DNA of 5,754 nucleotides from Myxococcales bacterium (lineage in GTDB: Bacteria; Myxococcota; Polyangia; Fen-1088), in NCBI GenBank assembly GCA_003157315.1, contig PMJE01000574.1:6713-12466 (forward strand). Reading direction: 5' to 3'. Positions 1 through 5,754 of this stretch are shown piece after piece. Under the pieces are notes generated by a model. It made no database searches and was not told the origin of the DNA. It saw only the letters and a list, made by a program, of their open reading frames with translations. The stretch's first letter is position 1; each line of letters begins with the position of its first letter. The translations under genes and the position numbers were made by a program.

Positions 1-732
1 GCAGCCAAGCAGCGCCTGATCCAGGCCAACGGCGGCGTGGTGCTGGCGCGTGGACAACTGGCCAGACTCATGGGCTTGCCGCCTGAAAGCCCGATCGATC
101 CGGTGGATTCAATCACCGACCTGGCGGTTGCGCTCCCGGTGCCCGCCACGCAGGCCGAGGATCGCGCGGTGGCAGACCGACTGGAGATGAAGGAGATCGC
201 GGCGCAGATGGAGATGGCCCGGGCGGGCGAGAGCCTGGCCAAGTCGAAGATGTTGCCGCAAGTGAACGCCCTCGCGAACTACACCCACTCGTCACCGGCG
301 ACCATGTTTGCCCCGAAGCAGGACATCTGGTTCATCGGCGGCACTGCCTCTTGGGACATCTGGGAAGGCGGAGGCACCTATTATGGTATCGACGAGTCGA
401 AGGCGCGCCTGGCCCAGGCCCTGTCAGCCCGACGCAAGGCCGAGGACGGAATTCGCCTGGAAACCCGCAGCGCGCATGTCAACGCGACCACCGCGGCTCA
501 GGCTCTCACGGTAGCTCGCGATGCCGTGGAACAAGCCGAAGAGAATTTCCGCATCGAGCAGAAACGCTACGAGAGCGGGGACAACACCTCATTCGACGTG
601 CTCGATGCCGAGAACCAGCTCACCACTGCGCGCGGCCAACTGCAGGCCGCCACCTACGACAGCCTTATCGCCCAATCCAACCTGGCCCGCGCGATTGGCC
701 AGCAAAGTCCCATCCAAGGCAGCGCCCTATGA
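1..732 (+). CDS. TolC/OEP-family outer-membrane efflux protein, C-terminal part (5' end outside window)
   Basis: This is the outer-membrane channel of a tripartite efflux pump, forming the trimeric barrel and periplasmic alpha-tunnel through which substrate leaves. The frame is open from base 1, so the start lies upstream; the GTG at 37 is internal. 243 residues are visible, roughly the last half of a typical 420-480 residue family member. What is seen: the end of the first OEP repeat (ARLMGLPPE), the 'RLEMKEI' element that usually opens the second repeat, a 'LPQVNALANY' strand, then 'ASWDIWEGG', matching the family's W-x-[LI]-[FW]-[DE]-G-G turn. A long helical pair follows, ending in 'RYESGDNTSFDVLDAENQL' and 'SNLARAIGQ', the family's closing signature. 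Neighbours are the adaptor and pump it would dock with. The stop TGA (730-732) overlaps an ATG at 729. The family is clear; the substrate cannot be told. Confidence 0.93.
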   Translation, partial: AAKQRLIQANGGVVLARGQLARLMGLPPESPIDPVDSITDLAVALPVPATQAEDRAVADRLEMKEIAAQMEMARAGESLAKSKMLPQVNALANYTHSSPATMFAPKQDIWFIGGTASWDIWEGGGTYYGIDESKARLAQALSARRKAEDGIRLETRSAHVNATTAAQALTVARDAVEQAEENFRIEQKRYESGDNTSFDVLDAENQLTTARGQLQAATYDSLIAQSNLARAIGQQSPIQGSAL

Positions 733-785
733 CTCACAAGATTCTCAACCATCCACAGTCAACCTGCAACCGAGGTCCATCATGA
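729..785 (+). other. 18-codon open frame bridging the outer-membrane gene and adaptor; possible translational-coupling leader
   Basis: The ATG at 729-731 overlaps the upstream stop in an ATGA (729-732). The frame reads MTHKILNHPQSTCNRGPS and ends at TGA 783-785, which overlaps the adaptor start in a second ATGA (782-785). An AAGG at 716-719, 9 bases upstream, could serve as its ribosome binding site. If translated, it would let ribosomes pass from gene to gene by termination and re-initiation. The peptide has no recognisable domain and resembles no family I know. It may be only a chance reading of the 49-base spacer, so this is listed as a candidate regulatory frame and not a confident gene. 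Confidence 0.3.
772..776 (+). promoter_or_regulatory. Ribosome binding site of the adaptor gene
   Basis: GAGGT lies 5 bases before the ATG at 782. It decides the start, because the same frame is open back to 521 inside the outer-membrane gene. The translation from 782 immediately gives a signal peptide, whereas the residues before it are an out-of-frame reading of the upstream gene. Confidence 0.75.
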
Positions 786-1765
786 CCGCTCGTCCACTTC
801 TTGTCCCGCTCCTCCTCCTTGCCACTGTGTCCTGCGAACGCGGTTCCGAGGTTGCTCGTCTGCCCAAGCCGACAGCGGTTCAACCAGTCGCGCCTGCACC
901 CGCGACGCCCGCGCCAGCGGCCCCGACGCCCGCGCCAGCGCCTGCCCCTGCGGCCGCCGCTGATCCATCCGCTGGCGCGGCCGGCAGTGCCAGCCCGTTC
1001 TTGTCAGGCACGACTGAAGCCCACCGCAAGAGCACGCTGACGCCCAAGGTGTCGAGCGCGGTCACCCGCGTGCACGTGCGCGAGGGCGACGTGGTCAAGC
1101 AGAACCAACCCCTGGTCACCCTCGATACACGCGACTTCGTGCTGCGCGCCCAGCAGGCCGAGGCCGCGCGCGACGGCGCCAAGGTCCAACTCGACGCTGC
1201 CAAGCTGGACTGGGATCGGATTAAGTCCTTGCTGGCGGAAAAGGCGGTCCCCCAGAGCCAATTCGACATGATCGACGCGCGCTACAAGGGCGCCAAGGCC
1301 GGCCTGGCCGCTGCCGAAACCGCGGTCGCCATGGGCCAGAAGGCCCTGCACGACTCGGTGGTGCGCGCCCCCTTTGACGGGCTCATCGTCAAACGCTTTG
1401 TCAACGAAGGCGAATACGCCTCAGTCATGCCGGCCACGCCACTGGTCAGCATCGAAGAAATCGATCCGGTGGACTTGCGCATCCAGGTACCTTCCACCGA
1501 CATGGCCCAGGTAGCGGTAGGCGATCCAGTGCACGTGCGCCTGCCCGCCACCGGCCAGGAGCTGGAACTGCGCCTCACCCGCGTGGTGGCCGCGTCTGAT
1601 CCACGCACCCGGACCTTCACCGCCATCGTGGAGATTCCCAATTCCGACCACAGCTTGCGCTCCGGCCTATACGCCGAGGTCACTCTGCGTCCTCGCGCCG
1701 CGCGCGCCTTGACCACAACTGAGACCGCCAAAACCAAGAAGCGCGTGCGCTCGCCAAGAGACTAG
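782..1765 (+). CDS. RND efflux periplasmic adaptor subunit (membrane fusion protein), predicted lipoprotein
   Basis: The adaptor bridges the inner-membrane pump and the outer-membrane channel in the periplasm. It is 327 residues long, at the short end for this family. Residues 1-18 form a signal peptide with an R at position 4, a Leu-rich core and 'ATVSC'. Cys18 is the probable lipidated residue, although Thr at -3 is not the ideal Leu. Residues 28-72 are a Pro/Ala-rich linker. A first lipoyl half (about 88-115, 'REGDVVKQNQPLVTLD') leads into a short alpha-hairpin (about 120-190). The second lipoyl half follows with 'VVRAPFDGLIVKRFVNEGE' from residue 193. A beta-barrel region runs from about 227 to 302 and includes 'DPRTRTFTAIVEIPN' and 'RSGLYAEVTL', both typical of HlyD/AcrA adaptors. 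The last 25 residues are a basic tail. It lies 2 bases before the pump gene, clearly in the same operon. The family call is firm; lipidation is inferred from the motif. Confidence 0.93.
   Translation: MTARPLLVPLLLLATVSCERGSEVARLPKPTAVQPVAPAPATPAPAAPTPAPAPAPAAAADPSAGAAGSASPFLSGTTEAHRKSTLTPKVSSAVTRVHVREGDVVKQNQPLVTLDTRDFVLRAQQAEAARDGAKVQLDAAKLDWDRIKSLLAEKAVPQSQFDMIDARYKGAKAGLAAAETAVAMGQKALHDSVVRAPFDGLIVKRFVNEGEYASVMPATPLVSIEEIDPVDLRIQVPSTDMAQVAVGDPVHVRLPATGQELELRLTRVVAASDPRTRTFTAIVEIPNSDHSLRSGLYAEVTLRPRAARALTTTETAKTKKRVRSPRD
903..940 (+). repeat. Two-copy 17-base direct repeat in the adaptor's Pro/Ala linker
   Basis: CGACGCCCGCGCCAGCG occurs at 903-919 and again at 924-940, with a period of 21 bases (7 codons). 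It encodes the repeated 'ATPAPA' / 'PTPAPA' segment of the linker. The repeat keeps the reading frame, so gain or loss of a unit would only lengthen or shorten the tether between the lipid anchor and the lipoyl domain. Confidence 0.7.
1756..1760 (+). promoter_or_regulatory. Ribosome binding site of the RND pump gene, inside the adaptor's last codons
   Basis: AAGAG lies 7 bases before the ATG at 1768, within the final codons of the adaptor. The adaptor stop TAG (1763-1765) is only 2 bases before the pump start, so translation of the two is probably coupled. Confidence 0.55.
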
Positions 1766-1767
1766 CC

Positions 1768-4700
1768 ATGAAGCTCGCTGATGTCTCCATTCGCCGTCCG
1801 GTTTTCGCCACCGTGATGGTCGGTGTGCTGGTGGTGTTCGGCGTGTGGGCCTATCCCAAAATCCCGCTCGACATGATGCCGGAAGTTGAGTTCCCCATCG
1901 TCACCGTGACCGCGGTGTACCCAGGCGCCGATCCGGAAACCATTGAGTCGCGGGTCATCGACAAGCTGGAGGAAGCGGTCAGCACTGTGAACGGCATCAA
2001 GACCCTGCGCTCCACCTCGATGGAGAGCGTGGGTCTTCTCTTCGTGCAATTCGAACTGGAACGCAAAGCCGACGAGGCGGTGCAAGACGTGCGCGATAAG
2101 GTCTCCAGCGCGCTCAAGGACCTGCCCAAGGATCTTGAGCCCCCCATCGTCGAGCGCCTGGACATCAACGCCGCGCCCATCGTGTCGCTGGCGCTGGCGG
2201 GTCCTTTGCCCAAGCGCGATCTCACTTCGATGGCCAAGGACAACATCAAGCAGAAGTTGCAAGCCATCAACGGCGTGGGTGGCGTGGACATCATCGGCGG
2301 CCAGGAACGGGAATTCCACGTGTGGATCGATCCGCGCCGGCTGGAATCGTACGGACTGGCGGTGGGCGACGTGGTCCAGAGTCTGGCCGCGCAGAACGTA
2401 GAGATCCCGGGCGGCCGCCTGGAGGTGGGCAAGACCGAGCTCTCGGTCAAGACGCGTGGCCAGGTGTACTCGGCCCACGAACTGGAGAACATCATCATCA
2501 CCGCCGCGGGTGGCGCGCCGGTGCGTATCGGGGACGTGGCCCGGGTGGAAGACGGCGCGGAAGAACGTCGTTCCTACTCCACCCTCAACGGCACTTCGTC
2601 CATCACCATGCTGGTGCGCAAGCAATCTGGCTCGAACACCGTCGAGGTCGCCCACCGGGTGAAAGCCTTGGTGGAAAAGCTCCGGCCCCAGCTCCCCAAG
2701 GGAGTGACCATCGCAATTCCCACCGACAACTCGATGTTCACCGAGGACATGATCCACGATGTCAGCTTCGACCTAGTCTACGGCGCCATCCTGGCCATTC
2801 TGATCATCATGTTCTTCCTACACGACTGGCGCGCGACCCTGATCAGTGCCACCGCCTTGCCGGTCTCGGTCATTGCCACCTTCGCCTTTATCAAGGCCAT
2901 GGGCTTCACCCTCAACATGATGACCATGCTCGCGTTGTCGCTCTCCATCGGCATCCTGATCGACGATGCCATCGTCGTGATCGAGAACATTCACCGCCAC
3001 CTGGAGATGGGCAAGTCCCCCATGAAGGCCGCCAGCGAGGCCACCGGCGAGATCGGCCTGGCAGTCATGGCCACCACGGCATCGATCTTGGCCGTGTTCG
3101 TGCCGGTGGCGACCATGAAAGGCATGATTGGCCGTTTCTTCGTGCAGTTCGGCCTGACCGTGGCCTTCGCTGTGTCTGTGTCGCTGTTCGTGGCCTTTAC
3201 CCTCACGCCCATGCTGTCCTCGCGCTTCTTGCGCGCACAAACCGGCAAGGGCCCCCTCGGGCAAGCCATCGAGCGTTTCTTGAACGTGATCGACGTCGCC
3301 TACCGCAAGGTGCTGGCGGGTGCGCTCAAGCATCGTGGTCTTACCGTGCTGGTCGCAGTCCTGGTCTTCGCGGCCAGCATCATGCTGGCCTTCGTGTTGC
3401 CGAAGGAATTCATGGCCACCGAGGACCGCAGCATGTTCTCAGTAAAGATCGAACTACCCAGCGGCTCCTCGCTGGAGGCCAACGAAGCCTTCACCGAGTC
3501 GATCGCCAACAAGCTGCGCACGGTGCCGGGGGTCAAGGAGACCCTGGTCACTATCGGCGGCACCACTCAATCCGAGATCAACCGCTCGGAGATCCAGGTC
3601 AACCTGGTCAAGCGCCACCAGCGCAAGTTCACTCAGGCCCAGGCCATCGAGTACGTGCGCAAGCAGTTACCCAGCTGGGCCGACCGCAAGGACGTCAACT
3701 GTGCGGTCGAGCCGTTTAACTTCACAGGCGGCGGCAACGCGGCCTTCCGCAGCGCCATGCTGCAGTTCAACGTGCGCGGCCGCAACTACGACGAGATCAG
3801 CAAGGCCACCGACGAATTGACCGCCTGGATGAAAACCCAGCCGGGTTACGTGGACGTGGATGTTTCCTACCGGGGTGGAAAACCCGAGGTGGCCATCAAC
3901 ATCGATCGTGATCGCGCCGCCGATCTGGGAGTGCCCATGGCGGCCATTGCCAGCACGGTACGCAGCATGATGGCCGGCGACAAGGTCAGCGAGATCTCCA
4001 GCGACGGCCAGCGCTACGACGTGCGCCTGAGGCTGGACGAGGCCTTCCGCCAGAAGCCGGATGATCTGCTTGCCTTCAAGATCCGCTCGACCACGGGTCA
4101 ACTGGTCAACATGTCCAGCGTGGTGTCCATCACACCCGGCACAGGGCCGGCCAAGATCGACCGCCAGAACCGGCAGCGCCAGATCACTGTCTACGCCAAT
4201 CTGGCAGGCGGCAAGACCCTGGCCACCGGCATGACCGAGGTCGAGGCGGAAGCCAAGAAGGTGGTCCCCGCCAGCATGAACACCGACTGGGCCGGCATGG
4301 GCGACATCATGCGAGAGTCGTTTGCCAACCTGATTGGGGCCCTGGTGCTCGCCATCATCATTGTGTACCTGGTGCTGGCAGCGCAGTTCGAAAGCTTCCT
4401 GCACCCCTTCACCATCATGCTGTCGCTGCCGCTGGCCATGGTGGGCGCACTGGGGGCCATCGCCCTGGCGCACTCGACCATCAGCATCATTACCCTCATC
4501 GGCATTATCTTGCTCATGGGCCTGGTGACCAAGAACGCCATCCTGCTGGTGGACTACACCAACACGCTTCGCCGCCACGGCAAGAATCGGCGCGAAGCGC
4601 TCCTGGCCGCGGGCCCGGTACGGCTGCGACCCATTCTGATGACCACCGGGGCGATGATCTGCGGCATGATGCCAGTGGCCCTGGGGCTTTCCGAAGGCAG

Positions 4701-4902
4701 CGAGATGCGCTCACCCATGGCCATCGCGGTCATCGGCGGCCTCATCACCTCGACCATGCTCACCCTGGTGGTGATTCCGGTCGCCTATGACATTATCGAT
4801 GCCGTAGCCGAGCGCCTACTGGGCCATGCCACAGTCATGCAGGAAGGTGAGGAAACGCCGCTCGAGGCCAAGGCCAAGGGCCACGTGGTAGCGACTTCGT
4901 AG
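1768..4902 (+). CDS. RND efflux permease, HAE-1 (AcrB-like) type
   Basis: This inner-membrane proton antiporter is the engine of the tripartite pump and works as a trimer. It has 1044 residues, full length for the family. The N-terminus '[14 protein letters not shown]' and TM1 (about 11-30) are standard. The first porter loop opens with '[10 protein letters not shown]' (51-60). TM2-TM6 span about 336-484, TM7 about 525-544, the second periplasmic loop about 545-850, and TM8-TM12 about 853-1010. Proton-relay residues are all present: D399 and D400 in '[13 protein letters not shown]' (TM4, AcrB D407/D408), K922 in '[15 protein letters not shown]' (TM10, AcrB K940), and R954 in 'RLRPILMTT' (TM11, AcrB R971 region). 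The paired Asp favours HAE-1 (drugs, amphiphiles) over metal-exporting HME pumps, whose TM4 motif usually reads 'DG'. No frameshift or missing key residue is seen. The substrate is not predictable from sequence alone. It is transcribed with the two upstream genes. Confidence 0.97.
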   Translation: MKLADVSIRRPVFATVMVGVLVVFGVWAYPKIPLDMMPEVEFPIVTVTAVYPGADPETIESRVIDKLEEAVSTVNGIKTLRSTSMESVGLLFVQFELERKADEAVQDVRDKVSSALKDLPKDLEPPIVERLDINAAPIVSLALAGPLPKRDLTSMAKDNIKQKLQAINGVGGVDIIGGQEREFHVWIDPRRLESYGLAVGDVVQSLAAQNVEIPGGRLEVGKTELSVKTRGQVYSAHELENIIITAAGGAPVRIGDVARVEDGAEERRSYSTLNGTSSITMLVRKQSGSNTVEVAHRVKALVEKLRPQLPKGVTIAIPTDNSMFTEDMIHDVSFDLVYGAILAILIIMFFLHDWRATLISATALPVSVIATFAFIKAMGFTLNMMTMLALSLSIGILIDDAIVVIENIHRHLEMGKSPMKAASEATGEIGLAVMATTASILAVFVPVATMKGMIGRFFVQFGLTVAFAVSVSLFVAFTLTPMLSSRFLRAQTGKGPLGQAIERFLNVIDVAYRKVLAGALKHRGLTVLVAVLVFAASIMLAFVLPKEFMATEDRSMFSVKIELPSGSSLEANEAFTESIANKLRTVPGVKETLVTIGGTTQSEINRSEIQVNLVKRHQRKFTQAQAIEYVRKQLPSWADRKDVNCAVEPFNFTGGGNAAFRSAMLQFNVRGRNYDEISKATDELTAWMKTQPGYVDVDVSYRGGKPEVAINIDRDRAADLGVPMAAIASTVRSMMAGDKVSEISSDGQRYDVRLRLDEAFRQKPDDLLAFKIRSTTGQLVNMSSVVSITPGTGPAKIDRQNRQRQITVYANLAGGKTLATGMTEVEAEAKKVVPASMNTDWAGMGDIMRESFANLIGALVLAIIIVYLVLAAQFESFLHPFTIMLSLPLAMVGALGAIALAHSTISIITLIGIILLMGLVTKNAILLVDYTNTLRRHGKNRREALLAAGPVRLRPILMTTGAMICGMMPVALGLSEGSEMRSPMAIAVIGGLITSTMLTLVVIPVAYDIIDAVAERLLGHATVMQEGEETPLEAKAKGHVVATS

Positions 4903-5036
4903 TTGCGCGGCCGCGGGCGGCAGGACGATAGTCCATGGGGCCGAATTCCAGCGCGCCCGCCGGGATCACCGACATGGGCCCGTGAACGATGCAGTCCTGC
5001 TGCGGCATGGACGGCACACAAGAACTCGTGCAGATT

Positions 5037-5069
5037 CCCGCAGGCGGCGTACTTCTTGCGGGTTTGCTT
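5037..5069 (+). terminator. Candidate weak intrinsic terminator after the efflux operon
   Basis: CCCGCAGG (5037-5044) pairs with CTTGCGGG (5055-5062) as a stem of 8 pairs with one G-U, around a 10-base loop. It is followed by TTTGCTT (5063-5069), an imperfect T-run. It lies 134 bases past the pump stop and about 30 bases before the next gene's start, a sensible place to separate the two units. The broken T-run and large loop make it a weak candidate. Apart from this hairpin, the 4903-5098 gap shows only short open frames that I could not support as genes. Confidence 0.35.
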
Positions 5070-5086
5070 AGACTCGAAACCTAATT

Positions 5087-5092
5087 AGAGGT
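5087..5092 (+). promoter_or_regulatory. Ribosome binding site of the Gly-rich lipoprotein gene
   Basis: AGAGGT is followed after 6 bases by the ATG at 5099. It fixes the start: the frame is closed by TAG at 5069-5071 and no other usual start codon lies between. It sits in a short AT-rich patch (5078-5089) that stands out from the GC-rich surroundings. Confidence 0.7.
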
Positions 5093-5098
5093 CAAGTC

Positions 5099-5754
5099 AT
5101 GGAAGAGGTTTTGCTTTGCTCCGTGATTCTCGCCCTAATGGGCTGCTCAAACGATGCTCCGGGCCTGGCTGGTGGCGCAGGAGCGCAGGCAGGCGCGCGG
5201 GGTTCCGGTGGGGTTACTTCAGCCGGTGGTCAAACCGAAACCGGGGGTGAGACCGCCACTGGCGGGCTTGCTGCGGGCGGCGTCATTGCGGCCGGCGGGA
5301 CGAGCCAGACCGGCGGCGTCCCGGAAACCGGTGGGGCAGCAGCCCAGGGAGGCCTAGGCGGTGTTTCATCCGGTGGTGCCACCTCGACTGGTGGTTTGGC
5401 TGAAACCGGCGGCAAGATTGCCACTGGCGGGTCTGGCGCGGGCGGTGTCAGCGCAAGTGGCGGTGCAAGCCCGACCGGTGGAGGCGCAAGGACCGGTGGC
5501 GCAAAGACCACTGGCGGTGCGATCGGAAGCGGCGGCGCAAAAGCCGGCGGCTCGACTGGATGCGGCGGCGCGACCGGAAGCGGCGGCGCAAAGGCCGGCG
5601 GCGCGACCGGAAGCGGCGGCGCAAAGGCCGGCGGCGCGACCGGAAGCGGCGGCGCAAGAGCCGGCGGCGCGACTGGAAGCGGCGGGGCGGACGGCGGAAC
5701 AGGAGGTGGCGGCAGCGTGCCGGTCATAGACGGCTGCAACATTTTTCCCGCGGA
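5099..5754 (+). CDS. Gly-rich repeat lipoprotein of unknown function (3' end outside window)
   Basis: The function is not recognised. The frame is open from 5099 to the window end, giving 218 visible residues. Residues 1-16 read MEEVLLCSVILALMGC, a hydrophobic stretch ending in a good lipobox (L13-M14-G15-C16), so export and lipidation at Cys16 are likely. The n-region is acidic (E2, E3), which is unusual for a signal peptide. Residues 22-205 are almost wholly Gly, Ala, Thr and Ser, with a Gly-Gly pair every 4-7 residues ('TGGETATGGLAAGGV'). From about residue 130 this becomes regular 11-residue repeats. After residue 205 composition changes to 'SVPVIDGCNIFPA', the likely start of a folded domain cut by the window edge. 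Such GG-spaced stalks after a lipobox are common in myxobacterial surface proteins, so I infer a flexible spacer presenting a C-terminal domain. It has its own ribosome binding site and follows a candidate terminator, so it is probably not part of the efflux operon. Confidence 0.85.
   Translation, partial: MEEVLLCSVILALMGCSNDAPGLAGGAGAQAGARGSGGVTSAGGQTETGGETATGGLAAGGVIAAGGTSQTGGVPETGGAAAQGGLGGVSSGGATSTGGLAETGGKIATGGSGAGGVSASGGASPTGGGARTGGAKTTGGAIGSGGAKAGGSTGCGGATGSGGAKAGGATGSGGAKAGGATGSGGARAGGATGSGGADGGTGGGGSVPVIDGCNIFPA
5525..5689 (+). repeat. 33-base in-frame tandem repeat in the lipoprotein gene
   Basis: Full units begin at 5525, 5576, 5609 and 5642, encoding GSGGA-K/R-AGG-A/S-T. An 18-base partial unit (5558-5575, GCGGAT) sits between the first and second full units, and a decaying unit starts at 5675. 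Units 5576-5608 and 5609-5641 are identical at DNA level; the 5525 and 5642 units each differ from them at 3 bases. Identity at synonymous positions indicates recent duplication by slippage or unequal recombination, and not only selection on the protein. Because 33 is a multiple of 3, copy number can change without breaking the frame. Confidence 0.9.

Noticed and set aside
521..781. In-frame upstream extension of the adaptor to a start at 521
   Set aside because: The extra 87 residues are an out-of-frame reading of the outer-membrane gene. The signal peptide and GAGGT site support the start at 782.
1762..2757. 331-codon minus-strand open frame opposite the pump gene (and a similar one at 3667-4578)
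   Set aside because: The translations are His/Gly/Asp-rich antisense readings of pump codons, with no recognisable domain and a coding gene on the other strand.
2322..3719. 465-codon + strand open frame inside the pump gene
   Set aside because: It overlaps the unmistakable RND frame and its translation is rich in Arg, Gly, His and Pro with no domain pattern. It is a shadow caused by high GC and scarce stop codons.
4923..4934. Small perfect hairpin GGAC-GATA-GTCC after the pump stop
   Set aside because: The stem is only four base pairs with no T-run after it, too weak for a terminator or a protein site.
4835..5017. 60-codon minus-strand frame starting at GTG, reading 'MPQQDCIVHGPMSVIPAGAL'
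   Set aside because: It looks protein-like for about 35 residues but then runs antisense into the pump's 3' end. I recognise no family and see no support for it as a gene.
5064..5088. Promoter-like TTGCTT with TAATTA just upstream of the lipoprotein gene
   Set aside because: The spacing is only 12 bases, the -10 match is poor, and transcription from it would start too close to the ribosome binding site. CTAATTAG is an 8-base palindrome but too short to call an operator.
5230..5742. 170-codon minus-strand Pro-rich frame ('APPLPVAPPAFAPP') and the + strand frame 5361-5729 ('AARPEAAAQ')
   Set aside because: Both are alternate-frame readings of the Gly-rich repeat. GGC/GCC-type repeats lack stop codons in several frames. 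The 5099 frame has the ribosome binding site, signal peptide and lipobox.

Overview
The window is GC-rich, with a strong preference for G or C at third codon positions, and looks like chromosomal DNA from a Gram-negative bacterium. The outer-membrane factor, lipoprotein adaptor and RND pump require a two-membrane envelope. The Gly-Gly-punctuated, low-complexity lipoprotein at the right end is of a style I associate with Myxococcota (Polyangia-type deltaproteobacteria). That assignment is an inference from protein style, not from a search.

Layout, all on the + strand: (1) 1-732 is the 3' part of a TolC/OEP-family outer-membrane efflux gene whose start lies left of the window. (2) 782-1765 is a periplasmic adaptor (membrane fusion protein, HlyD/AcrA type) with a lipoprotein signal and a Pro/Ala-rich tether. 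(3) 1768-4902 is a complete RND efflux permease of HAE-1 type with all key proton-relay residues. (4) 4903-5098 is a 196-base intergenic gap with a candidate weak terminator hairpin. (5) 5099 to the window end is a new lipoprotein gene. It is open to the end of the window and made almost entirely of GG-spaced repeats, including a DNA-level 33-base tandem repeat.

Genes 1-3 form one tightly packed operon in the order outer-membrane factor, adaptor, pump. The adaptor and pump are separated by 2 bases. The outer-membrane gene and adaptor are separated by 49 bases, filled exactly by an 18-codon open frame with ATGA overlaps at both ends, which could bridge translation between them. Together the three products would make a tripartite pump that uses the proton gradient to expel hydrophobic or amphiphilic compounds from the inner membrane or periplasm to the outside. 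The operon promoter is not in the window.

The right-end lipoprotein has its own good ribosome binding site and appears to be a separate unit. Its function is unknown. The Gly-rich part looks like a flexible stalk presenting a C-terminal domain, of which only the first few residues are visible. I see no mobile element, CRISPR array, tRNA or rRNA. The efflux operon is a well-known system type; the less ordinary items are the bridging mini-ORF and the repeat lipoprotein.
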